DNA of 18,181 nucleotides from assembly GCA_036787815.1 (NCBI GenBank), contig DAIQOP010000051.1:1-18181 (forward strand), in the 5' to 3' direction. A program made the translations under genes and the position numbers. Numbering within the stretch: position 1 is the first letter of the stretch; every line of letters begins with the position of its first letter. This document shows, one piece after another, positions 5,978 through 12,455 of this stretch. The DNA comes from DATBAK01 sp036787815 (lineage in GTDB: Bacteria > Actinomycetota > Acidimicrobiia > IMCC26256 > PALSA-610). The notes under the pieces are model-generated. The model saw nothing but the letters and a program-made list of their open reading frames with translations. It had not been told where the DNA came from and made no database searches.

Positions 5978-6535
5978 TCAGGCGAGACGGGTCTGCGGGG
6001 TCTGCGAGAGCTCGCCGCTCTCCATGAGCTCGAGCACCGCCGGCACCGGATCGGAGTCGGCGAAGAGCGAGCGATCGCGCGGGTCGGCGTCGCGGCCGGT
6101 CGCGTCCTCCACCCAGAACGACGCCTCGAGGGCGATGCCGTTCGGATCGGTGAAGTAGATCGAGCGGATGAACCCGTGGTCGACGACGGTCGTGACCTCG
6201 CAGCCGAACCCGTCGAGCCGCTTGCGCAGCAGCTCCAGGGCGTGCTCGTCGGCGACGTTGAACGACACGTGGTCGAACTGCACCGCGCGTGCGTCGGGGA
6301 TGCCGGCCGGCTTCGCGAAGGTCGCGAGCGGTTCGCCGGCGTACTCGAAGAACGCGACCGTGTTGGCCTCGCCGATCTCGAAGAAGTAGTGGCGGAAGTC
6401 GGGGGTGCCGATCGTGGCCACCAACCGGGCGCCGAGCACGCCGTGGTAGAAGCGCACGGTCGCGTCCATGTCGTCGGTGATCAACGCCAGGTGGTTGATG
6501 CCCCGCCAACGCGGGTTGTCGATGGGTTGTGCCAT
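5978..6535 (-). CDS. VOC-family protein (glyoxalase/extradiol dioxygenase fold)
   Basis: A 185-residue protein with two beta-alpha-beta-beta-beta modules of the vicinal oxygen chelate family: a first module around INHLALITDDMDATVRFYHGV and a second around FDHVSFNVADEHALELLRKR. The four expected metal ligands are in place: H15, E64 (in AFFEY), H89 (in FDHVSF) and E137 (in IALEASF). A divalent-metal enzyme such as a lyase, dioxygenase or isomerase is therefore likely. The YFTDPNGIALE motif is typical of the family; the substrate is unknown. About 40 residues follow the second module. It is cytosolic and convergent with the aldo/keto reductase. The start at ATG 6535 is supported by a TAGCAT box ending 6 nt upstream, without a Shine-Dalgarno. 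Confidence 0.92.
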   Translation of the reverse strand: MAQPIDNPRWRGINHLALITDDMDATVRFYHGVLGARLVATIGTPDFRHYFFEIGEANTVAFFEYAGEPLATFAKPAGIPDARAVQFDHVSFNVADEHALELLRKRLDGFGCEVTTVVDHGFIRSIYFTDPNGIALEASFWVEDATGRDADPRDRSLFADSDPVPAVLELMESGELSQTPQTRLA

Positions 6536-6541
6536 GGCGCA

Positions 6542-6547
6542 ATGCTA
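6542..6547 (-). promoter_or_regulatory. -10 box (TAGCAT) of the VOC-family gene
   Basis: TAGCAT on the minus strand ends 6 nt before ATG 6535, giving a leaderless transcript. The 59-bp gap to the acyltransferase stop at 6595 leaves room for an independent promoter. Confidence 0.45.
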
Positions 6548-6594
6548 GCGACGCGGACGGACCACGGAAACGCGCACCGACGCCCGGCGACGGG

Positions 6595-8634
6595 TCACAA
6601 GACGTGCGCGCGATGGAGCGCGAGGAAGATCGGGCCGGCGAGGCCGCGAGAGAACGTCGCGGTGATATGTGACCAGTCTCGCTTCACGATGACGTTGCCG
6701 ATGACCGCGTCACAACGAGGAGGTCTCGGGCACACGAGGTGATCGAGATCGATCGAGAAGACGTTCGGCTGCGCGGCCATCGACCGCACGTAGCGCTCGA
6801 ACGGAGTCGGCACACGATTCGCTTCGTACGCGCAGAGAGACGGAGCCTTCCCGGTCGACAGACAACTGAGCGGATCGGACGAGACCGCCGTGAGCGGGAT
6901 CGGTTCGAAGATCACGATCTTGCGGCCGGGAGCCGAGAGACGCCGAAGCGACTGCGTCGTGACGTCGGCGAGCGCGCGCTCATAGGTCGTCGCGTTCGTG
7001 TAGTGGCGCGGCGTGATCGCGTGGACGTCGAACACGGGATCGTCGAGGGCACGGTCGGCGAGAACGACGATGTCGGGATGAAGGCTCGGGATGATCCGGT
7101 CGTACCAATCGGCCTGCGCGGTCCGGCAGCCCGCCGACGAGTTCTGGTAGTAGAGCCCGCGCTGCCAGGGGCACGCTTCGCCGACGACGACAGAGAGCGT
7201 CAACGAGAACCGCTTCGCGATCAGCTCGAGCGGCGGTATCCAGGTGATGCCGACGCTGTCGCCCACCAGGACGACGTGGGCACCCGGTCCCCGCACGACG
7301 GTGCAGCGGTCGACGGATGTGTGGACGCAGTCGGGGAAGGCCGGCTTGTCGTACCGCGCGACCTTCCAGTCGAGGAGCCGGGCGCCGGAGCTCGGACCGC
7401 TCTGCGCCGCCAGCGTCGAGACCTGGGTTGTCCCGGCATCGAGGACCGGCGGCACGACGACGGCACCGAGCAGGATGCTCGCCGTGAACCCGATCGCGAT
7501 GACCTGCACGCGGTACCGATCGAGGACCGGCGCGGTCCGCACCGGGTGCTCGAGCACGCGGAAGCTGATCGCGGCCAGCCCGGTCGCCAGGAGAACCACG
7601 GTCACGAACAGCCCGAACGGGTTGCGGTGCCCGGCGTGCGTGAGGAGGACGATGATCGGCCAGTGCCAGAGGTAGGTGCCGTACGAGATGCGGCCGAGGT
7701 AGGTCACCGGCGGCATCGAGAGCATCCGTTTGGCAACACCACCGCGCGCGTTCTCGAGCGCGACGATCGCGATCGACGCGGCGAGCGCCACCAGCACGCC
7801 TCGGGAGATCGCGCCGAGACCGCCCAACGAGGTCGCGAGGAGCAGGACGGCGCCCAGCGCGAGCGCCGCGACCGCCGACGCCACCCGGCGTCGGCGCGCC
7901 GCGGCGGCACCGACACGGAACAGCTGGGGCGTCAGCGCGAGCGCGGCGCCCGCGAGCAACTGATAGGCGCGCGTGTCGGTGCCGTAGTAGGCGCGCGAGA
8001 GGTTGGATCCACCCAGGTGGAGCGCTTCGAGCGCCGAAGCGGCGGCCGTCGCCACCACGGCGATCCGCATGACCCACCAACGGCGCGTCCCGGCGCGACC
8101 GCTCACCGCGTACAGCCCGGCCAGGATCGGCGGCCACAAGAGGTAGAACTGCTCCTCGACGGCAAGCGACCAGAAGTGCAGCACGGGGTTGGTGTTGACG
8201 TTCGCGGCGAAGTAGTCGGTCGCCTGGTGGAGGAAGTACCAGTTCGCGAAGTAGAAGAACGCGGCGCTGAACCCCCCTCGCGCGTCGAACACCTCGAGCG
8301 GTGTCGCGATCGCGGCGTACGCGAACATCGTGACGACGAGGACCACGAGGGCGGGCGGAACGATTCGGCGCACGCGCCGGGAGTAGAAGCGGCGCCACTC
8401 GATGTGACCGCGGGACGCGAGATCGCGCATGAGGATCCGGGTGACCAGGAAACCCGACAACACGAAGAAGACGTCGACACCCACGAACCCGCCACGGAAG
8501 CCCGGCAGCCGCGAATGGAACGCGACCACGAGGTACACCGCGACCGCGCGCAGCCCGTCGAGGTGCGGGCGGTAGGTGAGTCGGCCCGACGCGCGCGGAT
8601 TCGCCTCTGTCGACGTCACGAACGGGTCGGCCAC
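6595..8634 (-). CDS. Membrane acyltransferase (acyltransferase-3/OafA-like) with C-terminal SGNH domain
   Basis: A paralogue of the gene at 1500-3569 with the same two-domain plan; 679 residues from GTG 8634. Landmarks are HLDGLRA at 24-30, the conserved His in VAFH (H40), GVDVFFVLSGFLVT, FWSLAVEEQFYLLWP, and about ten membrane segments. The C-terminal SGNH domain has GDS at about 458-460 and a DxxH motif as DWSH at about 653-656. The domain also has several cysteines, suggesting disulfides outside the cell. Expected role by family: O-acylation of an envelope polysaccharide or peptidoglycan. The GTG start is chosen because a TACCGT box ends 6 nt upstream and the protein then begins VAD, like its paralogue. 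A TTG at 8661 is the longer alternative and has no ribosome site. Confidence 0.92.
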   Translation of the reverse strand: MADPFVTSTEANPRASGRLTYRPHLDGLRAVAVYLVVAFHSRLPGFRGGFVGVDVFFVLSGFLVTRILMRDLASRGHIEWRRFYSRRVRRIVPPALVVLVVTMFAYAAIATPLEVFDARGGFSAAFFYFANWYFLHQATDYFAANVNTNPVLHFWSLAVEEQFYLLWPPILAGLYAVSGRAGTRRWWVMRIAVVATAAASALEALHLGGSNLSRAYYGTDTRAYQLLAGAALALTPQLFRVGAAAARRRRVASAVAALALGAVLLLATSLGGLGAISRGVLVALAASIAIVALENARGGVAKRMLSMPPVTYLGRISYGTYLWHWPIIVLLTHAGHRNPFGLFVTVVLLATGLAAISFRVLEHPVRTAPVLDRYRVQVIAIGFTASILLGAVVVPPVLDAGTTQVSTLAAQSGPSSGARLLDWKVARYDKPAFPDCVHTSVDRCTVVRGPGAHVVLVGDSVGITWIPPLELIAKRFSLTLSVVVGEACPWQRGLYYQNSSAGCRTAQADWYDRIIPSLHPDIVVLADRALDDPVFDVHAITPRHYTNATTYERALADVTTQSLRRLSAPGRKIVIFEPIPLTAVSSDPLSCLSTGKAPSLCAYEANRVPTPFERYVRSMAAQPNVFSIDLDHLVCPRPPRCDAVIGNVIVKRDWSHITATFSRGLAGPIFLALHRAHVL

Positions 8635-8640
8635 CGCTGC

Positions 8641-8646
8641 ACGGTA
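8641..8646 (-). promoter_or_regulatory. -10 box (TACCGT) of the second acyltransferase gene
   Basis: TACCGT on the minus strand ends 6 nt before GTG 8634. It is the main support for that start over TTG 8661, which lies upstream of the box. Confidence 0.4.
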
Positions 8647-8727
8647 GGTCGCGAGACGCAACGCGCGGAGTGGTGGCCGGTTCGTGGGTGTCGGGGTCGT
8701 GCGTCACCCCGCGGCGGAAAGGGCCCT

Positions 8728-8741
8728 TCGGCTCTAGCCGA
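8728..8741. promoter_or_regulatory. Interrupted palindrome, possible operator
   Basis: TCGGCT and AGCCGA form a perfect 6+6 inverted repeat around CT. Its place between two divergent genes suits a repressor site or small hairpin. No regulator gene lies beside it, so the role is a guess. Confidence 0.3.
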
Positions 8742-8851
8742 GCGCGAGGCCGCTCCCTACCGTTGGGGCAGCGGGGGGATCGCGCCAGCGCCTGGCCCCC
8801 CAATTCCGCTTAGTGCGGTCCCCCCGCCCCCCCTCGGCTCGCAGCCAGGCC

Positions 8852-8897
8852 GGCACTTGACGGGGCCCGGCACTTGACGGGGCCCGGCACTTGACGG
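8852..8897. repeat. 17-bp tandem repeat, about 2.7 copies
   Basis: The unit GGCACTTGACGGGGCCC occurs at 8852 and 8869, and the third copy at 8886 keeps the first 12 bases. Each copy contains TTGACGG, which looks like a -35 hexamer, so there are three -35-like boxes 17 bp apart. No TANNNT box follows at the right distance. Confidence 0.93.
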
Positions 8898-8977
8898 ATC
8901 GAGGCTCTGGCGAGTGTGCTCCGGTCGCCGGGCGACCGCGCTCGGCGCAGCCGGCACGGAGCACCGAGGAGACCGCG

Positions 8978-9943
8978 ATGATCTACAACGAAGACGACGG
9001 TGATCTCGGCGCGCTCGACGGGCAGCGGGTGGCGGTCGTCGGCTACGGCAACCAGGGTCGGTCGTGGGCTCTCAATCTGCGCGATTCGGGCCTGAGTCCA
9101 CTCGTGTGCGTGCGCCAGGACGCGTCGCGCGAGCAGGCCGAGCACGACGGGTTCGAGGCGGCCGAGCTCGCGGCCGCCAACGCCGCCGACGTGATCTGCG
9201 TGCTGGTGCCCGACGACGTGATCCCGTCGCTCCCACTGCACCCCGGTGCGCAGGCCTGCACCATCGTCGCGAGTGGGTACACGCTCGCCTTCGACCGCTT
9301 CTCACCCGAGGGCGACCTCGGCATGGTCGCACCCCGCATGCTCGGGCCCGAGGTGCGCCGGTGCTACCAGGAGGGCGCCGGGTTCATCACCGCGGTCGGG
9401 GTGCACCGAGATGTCACCGGCACCGCGCTTGCCCGCGTGCTCGCGGTCGCGAAGGCGATCGGCGGCTTGCGCGAAGGCGCGATCGAGCTGACTCCACGCC
9501 AGGAGGCCATCCTCGACCTGGGTGTCGAGCAGGTGCTCTCACCCGCGCTGACCGCGGTGAACAACGCGTTCGTCGCGACGATGCTCGAGCACGGCATTCC
9601 CCTCGAAGCGGTGATCGTCGAGCTCGTGCTCTCGGGTGAGGTCGAGCGCACCTACCGGCTGCTGCGCGAGGTCGGCTTCGCCGCGCAGTCGGAGTTCCAC
9701 TCGCCCACCAGCCAGTACGGGCAGCTGTCGCGCCGGGGCCGCTACGACCATCTCGACGTGCGGGCGACCATGGAGGAGCTCACCGCCGACATCGAGTCGG
9801 GGCGCTTCGCCGATGAGTGGGACGCCGAACGCGACGCGGGCTACCCGACCCTCACCGCGCTCAAGCAACAGCACGCCGGGCCCGGAGTGCAGGCCTTCGA
9901 AGCCGACATCCGCGAGAAGCTCGGTCCGAGCGCGCGCCGGTAG
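8978..9943 (+). CDS. Ketol-acid reductoisomerase-like protein, diverged active site
   Basis: A 321-residue protein with the layout of class-I ketol-acid reductoisomerase (KARI, the IlvC step of valine/isoleucine synthesis). The N-terminal Rossmann domain has GYGNQG at 22-27. A helical domain follows with the metal-binding pattern DLGVEQ (D180, E184), and E215 matches the next ligand. Other conserved residues are changed by my alignment: the active-site His of the AHGF motif is Ser (ASGYTLAF, S99), the Lys of the APKGPG motif is Arg (APRMLGPEVR, R120), and the second Glu of the ExxxE pair is Ser (S219). It may therefore act on a different substrate or not be a true KARI. ATG 8978 has GAGGAG 6 nt upstream. 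The upstream frame to 8891 lies in the tandem-repeat region and was not used. No other ilv gene is nearby. Confidence 0.85.
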   Translation: MIYNEDDGDLGALDGQRVAVVGYGNQGRSWALNLRDSGLSPLVCVRQDASREQAEHDGFEAAELAAANAADVICVLVPDDVIPSLPLHPGAQACTIVASGYTLAFDRFSPEGDLGMVAPRMLGPEVRRCYQEGAGFITAVGVHRDVTGTALARVLAVAKAIGGLREGAIELTPRQEAILDLGVEQVLSPALTAVNNAFVATMLEHGIPLEAVIVELVLSGEVERTYRLLREVGFAAQSEFHSPTSQYGQLSRRGRYDHLDVRATMEELTADIESGRFADEWDAERDAGYPTLTALKQQHAGPGVQAFEADIREKLGPSARR

Positions 9944-9959
9944 CCGCCGTCGGCGTCGA

Positions 9960-9965
9960 TACGAT
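9960..9965 (+). promoter_or_regulatory. -10 box (TACGAT) of the RNase HI-SLOG gene
   Basis: TACGAT ends 8 nt before GTG 9974, with no Shine-Dalgarno, so the gene probably has its own leaderless transcript although it lies only 30 bp after the KARI-like gene. Confidence 0.45.
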
Positions 9966-9973
9966 CCGCCGTT

Positions 9974-10993
9974 GTGACCACCACCGTGTACACCGACGGC
10001 GCGTGCCTCGGGAACCCGGGGCCCGGTGGATGGGCGTGGGCCGTGCCCGACGGCGCGCACGCGAGCGGCGCCGACCCGCAGACCACCAATCAGCGCATGG
10101 AGATCCGCGCCGCGCTCGAAGCGGTGACCTCGATCCCGGGGCCGCTCGAGGTCGTCAGCGACTCGAAGTACGTCGTGCAGTGCTTCACCGACCGCTGGTA
10201 CGTGAAGTGGGAGGCCAACGGCTGGAAGACCTCGAACCGCACGCCCGTGCTCAACCAGGATCTCTGGCGACCGCTGGTGGACGCGTTCCACGACCGCGAC
10301 GGTGAGCTCGGCTTCCGTTGGGTGAAGGGTCATTCCGGCGACTTCATGAACGACGTCGTCGACCGCCTCGCCACCGAGGCCGCGCGCCGCCAATCCGGCG
10401 TCTCCGGGAGCGCACCACCGACCGAGCTGGGCGCGGCCGACGAACCCGGGAGCACACCGCGCACCGCGACGGCGGCGGCGAACGCGCCGGCCGGCCATCG
10501 TTGTGTCGTCATCGGCCACCGCCCGCCCGAGCTCGGCGGCTACGGGGACAACCCCGTGGCCGCGGCCGTGCGCCACAAGCTGACCGAAGTGCTGCGCGGC
10601 CTGCGCGAGGTGCACCACGATCTGGTCGTGCTCACCGGGCTCGGTCTCGGAGCGGAGCAGCTCGGAGCGGAAGCGGCGGCCGAGGCCGACGTCCCCTACA
10701 TCGCGGTGCTCCCCTTCCCCGATCCCGATTCCGTGTGGCCCTCGACGAGCCGTGCCACCTTCCGGCTGCTCGCCGACGCCGCGCGCGACACGATCGTGCT
10801 GTCGCCCTCGAAGCCGGCGACGAAGCAGGCAGCCGGCATCGCGATCGGCCGGCGCAACGCCTGGTTGGCCGCGAACGCCGACGCCGCGCTCGTGGTCTGG
10901 AACGGCACGGACCGCGTGTTGCGCGACGACGTGAAGGCGCTCGAGCGCAAGATCCCCGACGACGTGTGGATCATCGCCCCCGACGGGGCCTGA
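9974..10993 (+). CDS. rnhA: RNase HI fused to a YpsA-like SLOG domain
   Basis: A 339-residue two-domain protein. Residues 1-140 are RNase HI, which cuts RNA in RNA-DNA hybrids. YTDGACLGNPGPGGW, MEIRAALEAV, VVSDSKYVV and VKGHSGDFMNDVVDRLA give all catalytic residues: D8, E43, D63, H120 and D130. An Ala/Pro/Thr-rich linker (about 141-173) follows. Residues 175-310 match the YpsA (DUF1273) branch of the SLOG superfamily: VVIGHRPPELGGYG, VVLTGLGLGAEQLGAEAA, YIAVLPFPDPDSVW and IGRRNAWLAANADAALVVWNG. SLOG domains are known or predicted to bind nucleotides or nucleotide-derived ligands. A single uninterrupted frame covers both, so the fusion is real in this sequence. The role is inferred to be R-loop or primer removal tuned by, or coupled to, a nucleotide ligand. 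It is convergent with the repeat-protein gene at 11019. Confidence 0.9.
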   Translation: MTTTVYTDGACLGNPGPGGWAWAVPDGAHASGADPQTTNQRMEIRAALEAVTSIPGPLEVVSDSKYVVQCFTDRWYVKWEANGWKTSNRTPVLNQDLWRPLVDAFHDRDGELGFRWVKGHSGDFMNDVVDRLATEAARRQSGVSGSAPPTELGAADEPGSTPRTATAAANAPAGHRCVVIGHRPPELGGYGDNPVAAAVRHKLTEVLRGLREVHHDLVVLTGLGLGAEQLGAEAAAEADVPYIAVLPFPDPDSVWPSTSRATFRLLADAARDTIVLSPSKPATKQAAGIAIGRRNAWLAANADAALVVWNGTDRVLRDDVKALERKIPDDVWIIAPDGA

Positions 10994-11018
10994 ATCCCGG
11001 GCCGAACGACGGGCCGAC

Positions 11019-12392
11019 TCAGCCCGCGATGCCGACGACCGGTGGTGTGGGCGAACCCGCGAGCGATCCGAAGAACGGGGCGTCGCCGAACGTGAAGATG
11101 CCACCGTCGGATGCGACGAATCGGTAGCCGCTCCCACCCGGCGAGCGCGTCATCCCGATGATCGGGCTCGCGAGGTGCAGGTGGCCCGTCGAGCCGAAGA
11201 AGCGGGCATCGCCGAAGCTGAAGACGCCGCCGTCGGACGCGACGAGCCAGTAGCCGAGCCCCGTCTTGGAAGCGGCCATGCCGACGATCGGCTGATTGAG
11301 CTTCATCGCGCCGGTCGAGCCGAAGAAGTGCGCGTCGCCGAAACCGAACACACCGCCGTCGGACGCGACGAGCCAGTAGCCGTTGCCGCTCGGCGTCGCG
11401 GCCATGCCGACGATCGGCTGATTGAGGCTCATCGCTCCGGTCGAGCCGAAGAAGTGCGCGTCGCCGAAAGCGAACACACCGCCGTCGGACGCGACGAACC
11501 GGTAACCGCGGCCGCTCGTCGCCGCGCTCATGCCCACGACCGGCCGGTTCAGATGCATCGCTCCCGTGGAGCCGTAGAAGCCTGCGGATCCGAACGCGAA
11601 CACGCCGCCGTCGCGGCCGAGCAGCCAGTACCCCGCGGCGTCAGGGGTCGGAGCCATGCCGACCACGGGGGCGACGTCGGGGAAGCCGAGGCCCTGGAGC
11701 TGACCGAAGAAGCCCGCATTCCCGTAGGGGTGCACGCCGCCCGCCGAGTCGCTCAGCACGTATCCCGACGTGGCGTGCGGGTAGTAGGGAACGCCGATCG
11801 CGAGCTGCGTCCCCGAGTTCGGGAACCGGTCGACGTGGGAGCCGCTGAAGGCCGCCGGCGTCTCCGCCCACCAGTGGAACTGCGGCGCGCCGATCGCCGC
11901 GGCGGAGAACCCGAGCTCCGTGTCGCCCCCGAGGGCGAGCTCGAAGAAGTCGGCACTCCCGACCGTGGTCCAGGTGGCGGGGTCGCACGAGGGCGTGGCG
12001 GACACGGTGGCGACAAACCCCGACGGGCCGGTGCGACCCGCGACCATGCGGGTGGATCCGTTGCACCCGCCCGCGGCGCCGGTCGAGATCCAGATGCGGA
12101 GCCAATCGCCCGTCGCGTTGGCGGGGAAGCCGGGACTTGGCGCGATCGCGAGCCAGAACTTCAGCGTGGCGCAGCTGAACGTGAGCGAATAGGCCGCGAC
12201 GTCGGGGTCGGCGTCGCCACGAGTGTCGGTGTACTCGCGCCGCCAGCAACCCGCGTCGGGCGCTTGCGAGGCGCTTGCCGACGCGACGACGGCCCGCCCA
12301 CCCGCGGTGGATGCACCCAGCGCGGGAGCGAACCCCATCACGACCATGCTCACCGTTGCGAGCGCAACGGCCGTACGTGTCGGGCGATCCAT
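11019..12392 (-). CDS. Secreted protein with N-terminal beta-rich domain and six 42-aa repeats
   Basis: A 457-residue exported protein. Residues 1-27 form a signal peptide (hydrophobic VALATVSMVVMGFAPALGA). Residues about 45-210 form a domain with four cysteines and the pattern DTRGDADPDVAAYSLTF, which I do not recognise by name. From about 215 to the end there are six units of 42 residues; the first and last are degenerate, the middle four are close copies of DGGVFxFGDAHFFGSTGAM, then LNQPIVGMAA and GYWLVAS. Such Gly/Asp-rich units suggest a beta-propeller or solenoid on the cell surface. ATG 12392 has AGGGAG upstream at good spacing. The gene follows livK by 63 bp on the same strand, but a very strong hairpin (12411-12448) lies between them, so co-transcription would be reduced. 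It is not known to be part of the importer. Confidence 0.88.
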   Translation of the reverse strand: MDRPTRTAVALATVSMVVMGFAPALGASTAGGRAVVASASASQAPDAGCWRREYTDTRGDADPDVAAYSLTFSCATLKFWLAIAPSPGFPANATGDWLRIWISTGAAGGCNGSTRMVAGRTGPSGFVATVSATPSCDPATWTTVGSADFFELALGGDTELGFSAAAIGAPQFHWWAETPAAFSGSHVDRFPNSGTQLAIGVPYYPHATSGYVLSDSAGGVHPYGNAGFFGQLQGLGFPDVAPVVGMAPTPDAAGYWLLGRDGGVFAFGSAGFYGSTGAMHLNRPVVGMSAATSGRGYRFVASDGGVFAFGDAHFFGSTGAMSLNQPIVGMAATPSGNGYWLVASDGGVFGFGDAHFFGSTGAMKLNQPIVGMAASKTGLGYWLVASDGGVFSFGDARFFGSTGHLHLASPIIGMTRSPGGSGYRFVASDGGIFTFGDAPFFGSLAGSPTPPVVGIAG

Positions 12393-12410
12393 CGACTTCT
12401 CCCTGGTGCG

Positions 12411-12448
12411 GAGTTGGCGGCCGGCCGATGTCGGCCGGCCGCCGACTC
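12411..12448 (-). terminator. 18-bp-arm hairpin after livK
   Basis: Arms 12411-12428 and 12431-12448 pair along 18 positions with one G-T wobble; the apical pair must open to give a 4-nt loop. It starts 7 bp after the livK stop. There is no T-run, as is common for hairpin terminators of GC-rich actinobacteria. It should end or strongly attenuate the liv transcript before the repeat-protein gene, whose ribosome site follows at once. Confidence 0.75.
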
Positions 12449-12455
12449 CGTCGGA

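Larger units (their letters stand above)
8635..8977. other. 343-bp divergent intergenic region
   Basis: This is the regulatory gap between the second acyltransferase (-) and the KARI-like gene (+). It holds the acyltransferase -10 box, a 10-bp palindrome AAGGGCCCTT, the interrupted palindrome at 8728-8741, a TACCGT box at 8758-8763 on the plus strand, long C runs near 8819-8833, and 17-bp tandem repeats at 8852-8897. I found no convincing small ORF. If the TACCGT at 8758 is the KARI-like promoter, its 5' leader would be about 200 nt and would contain the tandem repeats. Confidence 0.6.

Noticed and set aside
6739..8877. Plus-strand open frame of about 712 codons opposite the second acyltransferase
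   Set aside because: Same artefact: Arg/Asp/Glu/Pro-rich with no recognisable motif, fully covered by an acyltransferase with all family signatures.
8852..8897. CRISPR-like short repeats
   Set aside because: The 17-bp units are directly tandem without spacers and there are no cas genes; this is a simple tandem repeat.
10994..11018. Terminator between the convergent RNase HI-SLOG and repeat-protein genes
   Set aside because: Only 4-bp pairings (CCCG/CGGG or GGCC/GGCC) can form in the 25-bp gap; too weak to call.
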